Assembly: GCA_001544655.2 (NCBI GenBank)
Contig: FCOD02000013.1
Location: 62,001 to 126,000 of the forward strand
Direction of reading: 5' to 3'
Source: Caballeronia turbans
GTDB taxonomy: Bacteria > Pseudomonadota > Gammaproteobacteria > Burkholderiales > Burkholderiaceae
DNA length: 64,000 bases
A program made the translations under genes and the position numbers. Shown here piece by piece: positions 34,612-43,233 of this stretch. How positions within the stretch are numbered: position 1 is the stretch's first letter; each line of letters opens with the position of its first letter. Below the pieces are notes generated by a model, which was not told the origin of the DNA, searched no databases, and was given only the letters and a program-made list of their open reading frames with translations.

Positions 34612-35529
34612 ATGCCCACGCCGCCTCATGCCATCGGTTTTACGCTCGATCCGCTCGATCGCGTGTCGGAAAAGCGCGACGACGAAGCGTTCGTCGCCAG
34701 CCTGCGCGACGATCCGTCCACGCGCTTTCTGCTTTTCGTGAACAACGTGCCGCTCTTCAAGCGCATCGACGGGCACGATCCGCTCTTCAGCGCGCAGGAA
34801 GCGGCGGCGGCCGGCGCGCCATCGCAAACAGTGTTTCTCGGCCGCGACGCCGAAGCGCGCGCGCTTTTCGCGGCCTCTTTCGACAACGCGACGGAAAGCC
34901 TTCCTGAAGTCGAAGCGATCGAGCTGCGCCCCATCGCGATGCAAGGGCTCGTGGCGCCCTGGCTCGTCAGCGCGCTCGGCGAAGCGCGGTCGATGCTCGA
35001 CTGGCATCGCCGTCACCGATTCTGCGCGAACTGCGGCCAGCCGACCGATTCCGCCGGTGCGGGCTGGCGGCGCATCTGTCCGAATTGCAAGGCGCAGCAT
35101 TTTCCGCGCGTCGATCCGGTCGTGATCATGCTCGTCACCGATGGAGAACGTTGCCTGCTCGGGCGTCAGCCGCAATTCCTGCCGGGCATGTATTCGGCGC
35201 TGGCGGGTTTCATCGAGCCGGGCGAAACCTTCGAGCACGCGGTGTATCGCGAGGTGCTGGAGGAAGCGGGCATCCGCTGCACGGACGTGCGCTATTTCGC
35301 GTCGCAGCCGTGGCCGTTTCCGTCGTCGCTGATGATCGGCTGCTTCGCGCGCGCCGCCACCGCCGAGATCATCGTCGACAGGAACGAACTGGAAGACGCG
35401 CGCTGGTTCACGCGCAAGGAAGTCGCCGCGATGCTCGACGGCACGCACGAAGCGGGCATGTCGGCGCCCAAGCCGTTCGCGATCGCGCATCATTTGCTGA
35501 AGGCGTTCGCGACAGGCGAGCTGGATTGA
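34612..35529 (+). CDS. nudC: NAD(H) pyrophosphatase/RNA decapping enzyme NudC
   Basis: 305 residues. Zinc ribbon with Cys138, Cys141, Cys156 and Cys159 (FCANCGQ and RICPNCKA), a Nudix box at about 199-221 (GFIEPGETFEHA then REVLEEAG), and the NudC-specific SQPWPFPSS just after it. It hydrolyses NADH to NMNH and AMP and removes NAD caps from RNA. ATG at 34612 follows an A-rich leader; an upstream ATG at 34528 gives a non-conserved extension. Confidence 0.95.
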   Translation: MPTPPHAIGFTLDPLDRVSEKRDDEAFVASLRDDPSTRFLLFVNNVPLFKRIDGHDPLFSAQEAAAAGAPSQTVFLGRDAEARALFAASFDNATESLPEVEAIELRPIAMQGLVAPWLVSALGEARSMLDWHRRHRFCANCGQPTDSAGAGWRRICPNCKAQHFPRVDPVVIMLVTDGERCLLGRQPQFLPGMYSALAGFIEPGETFEHAVYREVLEEAGIRCTDVRYFASQPWPFPSSLMIGCFARAATAEIIVDRNELEDARWFTRKEVAAMLDGTHEAGMSAPKPFAIAHHLLKAFATGELD

Positions 35530-35625
35530 AAGGCAGCGTCGCGGCGTTCCTTCGGAGATCGGCGCAGAATTCCAGGCTGTGACGCGCGGGCGCGCACCGC
35601 ATTTCTCAGACACCGGGTGAACGAC

Positions 35626-36210
35626 ATGAACATGAAAGGCGGCGTCCATATCTGGCTGATCCGGCATGGCGAAACCGAATGGAGCAAGTCGGGCCAGCAC
35701 ACCGGCACGACCGACATCCCGCTCACCGATGACGGACGCAAGCAGGCAACCGCGCTCGCGCCGGTCCTCGCGTCCCAGACCTTCGATCTCGTGCTGACGA
35801 GCCCGATGAACCGCGCGATCGAAACATGCCGCCTCGCGGGTCTCTCCGGTCTCGCGCAGGTCGAACCCGAACTGCACGAGTGGAATTACGGCATTTACGA
35901 AGGCCGCACGACGCCGGATATTCGCGAAGAAGTGCCGGACTGGTCGGTGTGGACGTCGCCGATTCCCGAAGGCGAGAGTCTCGCCGATGTCGGCAGGCGC
36001 GCGCAGGCGCTCATCGACACGCTGCTCGCAACGAACGCGACGAACATCGCGCTCTTTTCGCACGCGCATTTCTCGCGCGTGTTCGGCGCGCAATGGGCGA
36101 CCGGCTCGCCCTCGCTCGGCGCGCATCTCGCGATGGACACCGCCGCGATGAGCGTGCTCGGCTTCGAGCGCGACGTGCGCGCGATCATCAAGTGGAATCT
36201 TCTGCCGTAG
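35626..36210 (+). CDS. Histidine phosphatase (phosphoglycerate mutase-like) family protein
   Basis: 194 residues from ATG 35626. Catalytic motif WLIRHGETEWSKSGQHTG, then LTSPMNRAIETCRLAG, EWNYGIYEGRTT and NIALFSHAHFSRVF with the second His. It fits a small-molecule phosphatase of the SixA/GpmB branch. Substrate cannot be told. GTG 35617 and ATG 35632 are other possible starts. It abuts the end of the convergent lacI-type gene. Confidence 0.9.
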   Translation: MNMKGGVHIWLIRHGETEWSKSGQHTGTTDIPLTDDGRKQATALAPVLASQTFDLVLTSPMNRAIETCRLAGLSGLAQVEPELHEWNYGIYEGRTTPDIREEVPDWSVWTSPIPEGESLADVGRRAQALIDTLLATNATNIALFSHAHFSRVFGAQWATGSPSLGAHLAMDTAAMSVLGFERDVRAIIKWNLLP

Positions 36211-37248
36211 TCAGAGCGTCTCGCGCTCGACCAGCTCGAAGCCAACATCGACGCGCGTTTCCCCGGTCGCGCCGCCCAGCCTGTCGATGAGACAGCGCGC
36301 CGCCGTCGCGCCGATGCGCTTGCGGTCCACGCGCACGGTCGTGAGCGCGGGCATCGCGTCGGCGGTGAATTCGAGATCGCCGAAGCCGCACACGGCGATG
36401 CGCCCGGGAATGTCGATCGCGAGCCGGCGCGCCTCGGACACGACGCCGAGCGCGAGCAGATCGGAGCTGCAGAAGATCGCATCGACGCCCGCGCGCCTTT
36501 CGAGCACGCGCCGCAAGCCTTCCTTGCCGAGGGCGACAGAACTGGGCGGCGGCATCAGTATTTCGGCGACATCGTTCACGCCGTGTTTCTCGAGGGTCTC
36601 GACGAAACCGCGCCGCCGCGCGAGCGCGCGCCGGTCGTTCGCGGACACGAGCGCGGGGCGGCGCGTGCCGCGCGCGAGAAAGCGCTCGGCCACCATCACG
36701 CCGATGTGCTCATGCGAAAAGCCGACGAGCATGTCGATCGGATCGTCGCTCATGTCCCACGTCTCGACGATCGGAATGCCGAGCTTGCGCAGGCGGTCTC
36801 GCAGCGTCGGCGTGTGCGCGACGCCCGTCAGGAACACGCCTTCCGGACGACGGCTCAGCACGGCGTCGAGCAACGCGTCTTCGTCTTCGTCGCTGTAGCC
36901 GGACAGGCCGAGCAGCACCTGATAGCCGGCGCGCGCCATCGTATCGCTGAAAACCTGCACCGTTTCGGAGAAGAGCGAGTGCGCGACGGTGGGCACGATC
37001 GCCGCGATCAGCCGCGATTTCGCCGATGACAACCCGCCGGCCAGCCGGTTCGGCACGTAGCCCAGTTCCGCGACGGCGTGGCGCACGCGGGCGAGCGTCT
37101 CGGGCGCGACGGTGCCGGGCGCGTTGAACACGCGCGAGACGGTGATCGGCGAGACGCCCGCGGATGCCGCCACGTCGGTGATGCGCACGCCTTTCGCGCC
37201 TGTGCGCGCGCGGCGCGTGCGTGTGAGGTCCGGTTTGGTCGAGGCCAT
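36211..37248 (-). CDS. LacI-family transcriptional regulator (gluconate GntR-like)
   Basis: 345 residues. HTH RITDVAASAGVSPITVSRVFNAPGTV and hinge GYVPNRLAGGLSSAKS, then a periplasmic-binding-protein-like effector domain (IAAIVPTVAHSLFSETVQ, GVDAIFCSSDLLALGV, IAVCGFGDLEF). It closely resembles GntR of gluconate use and regulators of pentonate operons. It is the third gene of the dehydratase-RraA-LacI operon, so it should be autoregulated through the two operators at 39800-39844. ATG at 37248. Confidence 0.92.
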   Translation of the reverse strand: MASTKPDLTRTRRARTGAKGVRITDVAASAGVSPITVSRVFNAPGTVAPETLARVRHAVAELGYVPNRLAGGLSSAKSRLIAAIVPTVAHSLFSETVQVFSDTMARAGYQVLLGLSGYSDEDEDALLDAVLSRRPEGVFLTGVAHTPTLRDRLRKLGIPIVETWDMSDDPIDMLVGFSHEHIGVMVAERFLARGTRRPALVSANDRRALARRRGFVETLEKHGVNDVAEILMPPPSSVALGKEGLRRVLERRAGVDAIFCSSDLLALGVVSEARRLAIDIPGRIAVCGFGDLEFTADAMPALTTVRVDRKRIGATAARCLIDRLGGATGETRVDVGFELVERETL

Positions 37249-37297
37249 CTTGGTGTCGGCTTGAGCGGGCTTCGATGGAAACGCAAGGCCCGTACAG

Positions 37298-38038
37298 TCA
37301 GCCGACCGTGCGCCGCTTGCGCCATTCCTCGTAGGCGGCGAGCGTTTCCTCATTCGGCGGATACGTGCCGCGCAGCATCGCGCCGCCTTCCACGCGCGAG
37401 GACAGGAATTCCTCCATGATTTCCTGCCCGGTCGCGTCCTTCGCGACGTCCTCGGCCATGTAGCGCGGCACGACCACGACGCCATCCACATCGCCGACGA
37501 CGATATCGCCCGGATACACCGCCACGCCGCCGCATGCAATCGGCACGTTCATGTCGACCGCGTGATGCTTCGCGAGATTGAGCGGCGCGCTCGCGCCCGC
37601 GCAAAAGAGCGGCAGGCCGATATCGCCGATCGTGCCCGAGTCGCGCACGCAGCCGTCCGACACCATGCCCGCGACGCCGCGAACCTTGAGACGCGTCGTG
37701 AGGATCGAGCCCGTCGACGCGACGCTGCGCTCGCCGCGGCAATCCTGCACGAGGACGCTGCCCGGCGGCGCGCTTTCGACGGCCTTGCGCTGCGGGTGAT
37801 CCGGGTCCTGGAACACGCCGACGTGATCGATATCCTCGCGCGCCGGAATATTGCGCAGCGTGAACGCCGGCCCGACCATGTTCGGCGTGCCTTTCGCAGG
37901 CTTCACGAGCGGCGCGACGCCTTGCAGGAACACGTTGCGCAGGCCGCGCTTGAAGAGTTGCGTCGTGAGCGTCGCGGTGCTGACGTGGCGCAGCAGCTCG
38001 ATGGTTTCGTCGGAAATGGCGATATCGGGTGTCGTCAT
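37298..38038 (-). CDS. RraA-like aldolase / ribonuclease activity regulator family protein
   Basis: 246 residues. VSTATLTTQLFKRGLRNVFLQG, KGTPNMVGPAFTLRNIP, VSDGCVRDSGTIGDIGLPLFCAG and GGVAVYPGDIVVGDVDGVVVVP are RraA/HMG-aldolase family segments, with the Arg-Asp pair for metal and substrate. Members in sugar-acid operons are probably enzymes acting on 2-keto acids (4-hydroxy-4-methyl-2-oxoglutarate aldolase-like) instead of RNase E inhibitors. It follows the dehydratase gene by 13 bases. Confidence 0.9.
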   Translation of the reverse strand: MTTPDIAISDETIELLRHVSTATLTTQLFKRGLRNVFLQGVAPLVKPAKGTPNMVGPAFTLRNIPAREDIDHVGVFQDPDHPQRKAVESAPPGSVLVQDCRGERSVASTGSILTTRLKVRGVAGMVSDGCVRDSGTIGDIGLPLFCAGASAPLNLAKHHAVDMNVPIACGGVAVYPGDIVVGDVDGVVVVPRYMAEDVAKDATGQEIMEEFLSSRVEGGAMLRGTYPPNEETLAAYEEWRKRRTVG

Positions 38039-38051
38039 GAGGTTGCGCGTC

Positions 38052-39785
38052 TCAATGTATGTCGGGGTCGCCGCCGGTCGCGGCTTTCTCTTCGAGGAAA
38101 TCGAAGTCGCAGCCCTTGTCCGCCTGCGTCACATGCAATTGATGCATCACGCCGAAGCCGCGCTCGAACGGGCGCTTCGGCGGTGTCCACGCGGCCTTGC
38201 GCGCGGCGAGCTCGTCATCGGTGACACCGAGATGCAGGCGGCGCGCGGGCAAGTCCAGCTCGACGATGTCGCCGTCCTTCACGAACGCGAGCGGCCCGCC
38301 GACGAACGACTCCGGCGCCACATGCAGCACGCATGCGCCGTAGCTCGTGCCGCTCATGCGCGCATCGGATATGCGGACCATGTCGCGCACGCCCGCTTTC
38401 AGAAGCTTCTGCGGGATCGGCAACTGGCCCCACTCCGGCATGCCCGGCGCGCCGACCGGCCCGGCGTGCTGAAGCACGATCACCGAATCGGCGGTGATGT
38501 CGAGCGCTTCGTCGTCGATGCGCGCGGCCATGTCGGCGTAATCCCTGAACACGACCGCCGGCCCGCGATGCCTGAGCAGGCGCGCCTCCATCGCCGCCGG
38601 CTTGATCACGGCGCCGTCCGGCGCGAGATTGCCGGTCAGCACCGCGAGGCCGTCGTTCTGGACCAATGGATGGGTGCGGCGGCGAATCACGTCGTCGTTG
38701 AAAATCGCGGCCCCCGCGATGTTCTCGCCGAGCGTCGCGCCATTGACGGTCAGTTGCGAGCCGTCGATCAGATCGCCGAGTTCGGCGAGCAGCGCGCGCA
38801 GGCCGCCGGCGTAGAAAAAATCTTCCATCAGATATTTGCCCGCCGGGCGGATGTTGCCGAGCACCGGCGTCACGCGCGCGAGTTCGTCGAAGCGCGCGGT
38901 CGTGAGCGGCACGCCCGCGCGCCGCGCGACCGCCACGAGATGCACGATCGCGTTGGTCGAGCCGGACAGCGCGAGCACGGTCGTCACGGCGTTGTCGAAG
39001 GAGGCCGGCGTGAGAATGTCGGACGGCTTGAGGTCCGTCCACACCATGTCGACGATGCGCTGCCCCGTCAGCGACGCGTGCTGCGCGTGCCGCGAATCCA
39101 CCGCGGGAATCGACGCGAAACCGGGCAGCGTCATCCCGAGCGCTTCGGCGGCGCTCGTCATGGTCGATGCCGTGCCCATCGTCATGCAATGGCCCGGCGA
39201 GCGCGCTATGCCGCTTTCCACGCCCTTCCACTCGTCCTCGGTGATCGTGCCCGCGCGCAGTTCCGCCCAGTACTTCCACGTATCGGAGCCGCTGCCGAGC
39301 GTGCGGCCGTGCCAGTCGCCGCGCAGCATCGGGCCGGCGGGCAGAAAGATCGCGGGAAGGTTCATGCTGATCGCGCCCATCAGAAGGCCGGGCGTGGTCT
39401 TGTCGCAGCCGCCCATCAGCACGCAGCCGTCGAACGGATACGAGCGCAACACTTCCTCGGCTTCCATCGCGAGAAAATTGCGGTAGAGCATGGTCGTCGG
39501 CTTCTGGAACGGCTCGGCGAGCGTCATCACCGGCATTTCGACGGGAAAGCCGCCCGCCTGCCAGATGCCGCGCTTCACTTCCTCGACGCGCTGCCTGAAG
39601 TGCGTGTGGCACGAATTGATTTCGCTCCACGTGTTGAGCACGGCGATAACCGGCTTGCCCATGTAATCGGACGCGTGATAGCCCATCTGCGCCGTGCGCG
39701 AGCGGTGGCCGAACGAGCGCAGGTCGTTCGCGCCGTACCAGCGGTGACTGCGCAGGTCTTCCGGCTTCTTGCGATTCAGAGTCAA
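38052..39785 (-). CDS. IlvD/Edd-family sugar-acid dehydratase (arabinonate dehydratase-like)
   Basis: 577 residues. Fe-S ligand Cys in EINSCHTHFR, MGGCDKTTPG and SPGHCMTMG. DFFYAGGLRALL, SGTSYGACVLHVAPES and the N-terminus KKPEDLRSHRWYG match L-arabinonate or related pentonate dehydratases. The reaction is aldonate to 2-keto-3-deoxyaldonate. Start is probably the TTG at 39785: AAGGAG lies 7 bases upstream and family similarity begins there. It is the first gene of the operon with RraA-like and LacI genes and has two LacI-type operators just upstream. L-arabinonate is the best guess, not proven. Confidence 0.92.
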   Translation of the reverse strand: MTLNRKKPEDLRSHRWYGANDLRSFGHRSRTAQMGYHASDYMGKPVIAVLNTWSEINSCHTHFRQRVEEVKRGIWQAGGFPVEMPVMTLAEPFQKPTTMLYRNFLAMEAEEVLRSYPFDGCVLMGGCDKTTPGLLMGAISMNLPAIFLPAGPMLRGDWHGRTLGSGSDTWKYWAELRAGTITEDEWKGVESGIARSPGHCMTMGTASTMTSAAEALGMTLPGFASIPAVDSRHAQHASLTGQRIVDMVWTDLKPSDILTPASFDNAVTTVLALSGSTNAIVHLVAVARRAGVPLTTARFDELARVTPVLGNIRPAGKYLMEDFFYAGGLRALLAELGDLIDGSQLTVNGATLGENIAGAAIFNDDVIRRRTHPLVQNDGLAVLTGNLAPDGAVIKPAAMEARLLRHRGPAVVFRDYADMAARIDDEALDITADSVIVLQHAGPVGAPGMPEWGQLPIPQKLLKAGVRDMVRISDARMSGTSYGACVLHVAPESFVGGPLAFVKDGDIVELDLPARRLHLGVTDDELAARKAAWTPPKRPFERGFGVMHQLHVTQADKGCDFDFLEEKAATGGDPDIH

Positions 39786-39799
39786 GCGGCGTCTCCTTG

Positions 39800-39815
39800 A
39801 TGGTAGCGCTACCAT
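39800..39815 (-). promoter_or_regulatory. LacI-type operator O1, perfect 16-base palindrome
   Basis: ATGGTAGCGCTACCAT is fully symmetric with the central CG/GC typical of LacI-family sites. It lies 14 bases before the TTG start of the dehydratase, over the expected ribosome-loading or promoter region. The LacI protein encoded two genes downstream is the likely binder. Confidence 0.8.
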
Positions 39816-39828
39816 GCGACGACCAAAA

Positions 39829-39844
39829 ATGGTAACGCTGTCAT
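39829..39844 (-). promoter_or_regulatory. LacI-type operator O2, imperfect
   Basis: ATGGTAACGCTGTCAT repeats O1 with a few mismatches. The centres are 29 bases apart, close to three helical turns, so two dimers could bind on the same face of the DNA. Confidence 0.6.
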
Positions 39845-39880
39845 CCGCGAGCGTCGCTCGGGGTTTGTCCGGGAATTGCG

Positions 39881-40546
39881 CTACTTGATAGTGAGATGAA
39901 CCGACGCGATCAGCTCGGACAGTCCGAGCCAAAGAATCTCGACGCCGATGCAGAAGATGACGAACGCGAAGAGGCGCATCGCGACCTGCGTGCCGGCAGT
40001 GCCGAGCAGGCGTTCGAGATGCCCGGCGAAGCGCACGCACACATAGATGCTCGCGCACAGGACCACCAGCCCGACGCCGACACCCGCGAGATGCACCGGC
40101 TGCAGGCCGTGGCGCGGCGAGCCGGTGCCGAGTGCGATGGCAACCGCGATCGCGCCCGGCCCGACGGTGATCGGCAGCGTCAGCGGATAAAAGGCCTTCG
40201 CGCGCAGCGATGCGCCGCTGCGGGGCCTCGGCGCGGCCTCGGAGGCGTCGTCGTCATCGGGCGCCTGCAGCAGGCTCCAGCCCGCCATCGCGACGACCAG
40301 ACCGCCCGCCACGCGCAACACAGGAATCGAAATGCCGAAGAACGACAGCACGTAGGCGCCGATCGAAAGCGACGCGAGCAGAATCGCGAAACTGTTGATG
40401 CAGATGCGCCGCGCAAGCTCGGCGCGATCGTCGTCGCCGATATGCGGCAGCATGCTCAGCACGACGAGCGCCGTCGCCGGCGGATTGATGATCGGGAACA
40501 AACCGGCGACGATCACGAGGACCGTCTTGGCGAATTCGTTGAGCAT
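39881..40546 (-). CDS. MarC-family integral membrane protein
   Basis: 221 residues with about six membrane spans. MLNEFAKTVLVIVAGLFPIINPPATALV, ICINSFAILLASLSIGAYVLSFFGIS, FYPLTLPITVGPGAIAVAIALG and LRVAGGLVVAMAGWSLL match MarC/YchE proteins. Their function is unknown; antibiotic-resistance claims have been withdrawn. ATG at 40546. A Pro/Arg-rich cytoplasmic loop (SEAAPRPRSGAS) lies after the third span. Confidence 0.9.
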   Translation of the reverse strand: MLNEFAKTVLVIVAGLFPIINPPATALVVLSMLPHIGDDDRAELARRICINSFAILLASLSIGAYVLSFFGISIPVLRVAGGLVVAMAGWSLLQAPDDDDASEAAPRPRSGASLRAKAFYPLTLPITVGPGAIAVAIALGTGSPRHGLQPVHLAGVGVGLVVLCASIYVCVRFAGHLERLLGTAGTQVAMRLFAFVIFCIGVEILWLGLSELIASVHLTIK

Positions 40547-40633
40547 GCGCGTCGTTGTCCGTTCGTCGTTGGCTTGCTGCAAGCCCGGACATTGTGCACG
40601 GTAAGTCGAATCGCGTGCGCGGCAATCGACGGT

Positions 40634-40975
40634 TCAGGCGAACGGCGCCGAAAGAATCAACGCGCATTCGGTGAGAAACGACCCGAGCCCGACGCCGATC
40701 AGCACGCGCGCGATGACCGTCCACATGCGGCGATCGACATTGCCCGCGCAGCGCCACGCGAGCGTGCACCACAGCAGATACAACGCCGAGCAGAGGGCGA
40801 ATACGCCCAGCATGCCGGGCCAGAACCAGACGGTGATCAGCAGGAATGTTTCGGGAGCGACGCCGCTCGTCCAGAGGTCGAGATAGACGAACCACCATGC
40901 GAGGTGAATCGGCACGCCCAACAGCCACCAGACTTTCCAGCAACGTTCTTCTCCGCGCCAGGCCTTGCGCAACAT
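40634..40975 (-). CDS. Small integral membrane protein, unknown function
   Basis: 113 residues with three probable membrane spans: VWWLLGVPIHLAWWFVYL, FLLITVWFWPGMLGVFALCSALYLLW and VIARVLIGVGLGSFLTECALIL. Trp-rich. I recognise no family. It lies 65 bases downstream of the PilZ protein gene in the same direction and may be co-transcribed. Confidence 0.7.
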   Translation of the reverse strand: MLRKAWRGEERCWKVWWLLGVPIHLAWWFVYLDLWTSGVAPETFLLITVWFWPGMLGVFALCSALYLLWCTLAWRCAGNVDRRMWTVIARVLIGVGLGSFLTECALILSAPFA

Positions 40976-41039
40976 GCGTCGTCATGCAGTGGAAAGAGGC
41001 ACGCATTCTACTCCACGGCGCCTCGCATCCGCGTGCCGT

Positions 41040-41798
41040 TCACGCCGACAGGCTGCGGCGCTTCGCCTCCATGCGCGTGATGAGACGCTGCAGCACGTTC
41101 TCCGCCGCGCCCGAAAGCTGCACGAAACGGAATCCGACGACATAGCGCACATCGCCGCGCGGCGTGGTCACGGTGCGCGGCGACACGAGTTCGAGATCGA
41201 CGGGCAATGCCGCGCCGGGGCCGAGATGCAGCACGACATCGTTGAACAGCGTGCCGGTCTCCGTTTGCGCGAGACGCGGCGTGTCCATGCGCAGCGCGAT
41301 GCCGCCGAGCGACAGATCGTGCACTTCGTAGCGGAACGATTCGCCGTCGCCGAACGCGCCCTTCGCGTAGAACGGATCGAGAATCGGCGTCGGCACGCGG
41401 AAGTATTCGCGGCGCTGGAACTGATAGAGCTTCTCGGGAAAGGAGACTTCGAACGCCTGCCGTCCCTCGCAGGTCACGGCATGGGCGGCGTGCGTCGTGA
41501 ATTCGACGCGCACGCCGTCCGGCGCACCCTTGAAATACAACTGCCGCGCTTCGAGCAGCGCGCGGTTGTCCGATTCCACGCCGCCCCAGTCGAACACGAT
41601 ACGCGCACCGCGCACATCGACTTCCAGCAATTGCGTGACGATCTGCCCTTTCCCGCTCGTGACCGTCAGCATGTCGCGACGCTGCACGAGATTGCGCAGA
41701 ACAATGGATATTTCGGATGGCGTATGTCGCGCGAAGCGCTCGTGGTCCTCTGCGAGTTTTTCGATGTCGGATGCCTGCGGTAACGGTTCGGCGAGCAT
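41040..41798 (-). CDS. YcgR-like flagellar brake / PilZ c-di-GMP effector
   Basis: 252 residues. An N-terminal YcgR domain (residues 1-120) is followed by a PilZ domain. Its c-di-GMP motif RxxxR is R130-R134 (QRREYFR) and D/NxSxxG is D161-L-S-L-G-G (HDLSLGG). YcgR-type proteins slow the flagellar motor when c-di-GMP is high. It is the only motility-related gene in the window. A second c-di-GMP receptor, NfrB, is 9 kb away, so motility and polysaccharide could be controlled by the same signal. ATG at 41798. Confidence 0.92.
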   Translation of the reverse strand: MLAEPLPQASDIEKLAEDHERFARHTPSEISIVLRNLVQRRDMLTVTSGKGQIVTQLLEVDVRGARIVFDWGGVESDNRALLEARQLYFKGAPDGVRVEFTTHAAHAVTCEGRQAFEVSFPEKLYQFQRREYFRVPTPILDPFYAKGAFGDGESFRYEVHDLSLGGIALRMDTPRLAQTETGTLFNDVVLHLGPGAALPVDLELVSPRTVTTPRGDVRYVVGFRFVQLSGAAENVLQRLITRMEAKRRSLSA

Positions 41799-41970
41799 GA
41801 TGGTCCAATCTAGTTATCAGTTTGGGACAGTGAGCGACGACTACCTGATCTGACCATGTTGCCCGAAAAGAAAGTGCTCCAGTCCGTCAGTAACGACTAG
41901 GTTTTCACGGTAATTCAGCGTTTTGCAGAGCAGCAAACGCGCTTGCCTTACGTTTTGCCTTCGAAAGTGC

Positions 41971-41998
41971 AAAAAGGCCGGGCGCTGTCACCCGGCCT
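41971..41998 (-). terminator. Rho-independent terminator for the diiron-protein gene
   Basis: Stem AGGCCGGG (41975-41982) with CCCGGCCT (41991-41998) and an 8-base loop. On the minus strand it is followed by TTTTT, 20 bases after the stop of the leftward gene at 42019. Confidence 0.85.
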
Positions 41999-42018
41999 CG
42001 TGCTTCACGCTGAATGCG

Positions 42019-42999
42019 TCACGCGAGCGCGTCGGACTCGCTTGTGAGCGCGCGGCGTCTCATCGGCGTGAGTGCGGCGCCGAGGCGCTCGCCCTGAGCC
42101 TCGCTGACCAGACTCGTCAGAATCTCGCCGAAGCGCGGCTCGTCGACGCCGGAGATGATGTACTGCCAGCGATACGCGTCGACCAGCCCCGCATGCACGC
42201 GCGCCTCTTCGTCGTCGGACAGCGCGCGGTCGAGTAGCGTGACGAAGTAGTGCGCGTCGGCGGCGGCTTGCGCCTGCATCATGCCGTCGATCGCCGCGAC
42301 GAGTTCGATCAGATCGCCGATCGCGGCATCGCGTGCGTCGTCGTCGATGCGCGCGTCCTCGCGCACCCATTCCAGTTCGTCGATGATCGCGTGCTGCGAC
42401 TCCTCCTTCCAGTGAAACAGGAAGATGTCCTTGAAGAGCGGCGAGAGGCTCGCGTCGCTCTCCATGCTCTGCCGGTAATGCACCTGCGTGACGATTTCGA
42501 CGCAGCACGTCAGCGCGAGAATCGACCATGTGGACTTGCCGAGCACGAACGCGGCGACTTCGTCGGCCTGCGCAACGAAGCGATAGCCGGGCGGAAGCGC
42601 TTCGGCCGCGAGCGCCTCGACGCGGCGGAACAGTTCCTGATGCTTCAGCTCTTCATCGGTGAAACGAACGATCGCTTCGAGCGCGGTCTGATCGCCGAGC
42701 GCGTGATCGCGGCCGACTTCCAGCATCTTCGCGCCGACGAAACGCTCGATCATGCCGAACATGTTGGCGTACGTGCGGCCCTGAATCTGCGACATGAGCC
42801 GGCGTTCGCGCGTATCCAGAAACGGCAGGCGGTTGACTTCGGTGAGCCCGTCGGGCATGAACTTGTGCGCGGGATCGAAATGACGGCCGCGCAATACGTC
42901 GCGATCGATATCCCAGCGAATGCGGCGGGACACTTCGATGCACTTCGCATAGCGTTGTTGCGTACTGGTCTTGCTGGACTCGTGCTGAACGGCTTTCAT
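42019..42999 (-). CDS. Ferritin-like diiron protein, probable oxygenase, unknown substrate
   Basis: 326 residues from ATG 42999 (CGGAG upstream). Four helices carry a complete diiron set: Glu85 (MIERF), E117-L-K-H120, Glu168 (CCVEIV) and E200-S-Q-H203. This E/ExxH/E/ExxH pattern is that of ferritin-like oxygenases such as AurF/CmlI or reductase-type diiron proteins, though I do not recognise the exact family. The N-terminal 60 residues are basic and polar. It is a single gene with its own terminator. Upstream bases 43000-43233 hold nothing I can support as a gene. Confidence 0.75.
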   Translation of the reverse strand: MKAVQHESSKTSTQQRYAKCIEVSRRIRWDIDRDVLRGRHFDPAHKFMPDGLTEVNRLPFLDTRERRLMSQIQGRTYANMFGMIERFVGAKMLEVGRDHALGDQTALEAIVRFTDEELKHQELFRRVEALAAEALPPGYRFVAQADEVAAFVLGKSTWSILALTCCVEIVTQVHYRQSMESDASLSPLFKDIFLFHWKEESQHAIIDELEWVREDARIDDDARDAAIGDLIELVAAIDGMMQAQAAADAHYFVTLLDRALSDDEEARVHAGLVDAYRWQYIISGVDEPRFGEILTSLVSEAQGERLGAALTPMRRRALTSESDALA

Positions 43000-43233
43000 G
43001 TAAAAACTCCGGGATGACTCTGCGTCGATGACTGCGTTGAAAGGGGCGCCGGACAGGCGGCGCGCCGCGTCGAACAGGTCGGCGTAGGGTTCATGCATGA
43101 GTCATGCGTCGCGTCACCGTTCTGCTGATCATTCTCGGGAGTGCCGCGCTTTCGCACATGAGGCGCAAGTCCCGGTCGCGAACCGGGACGCGACGTTTTG
43201 GCGCCAGGGAAGGGGGACGTGTGTCCCGAAGGC

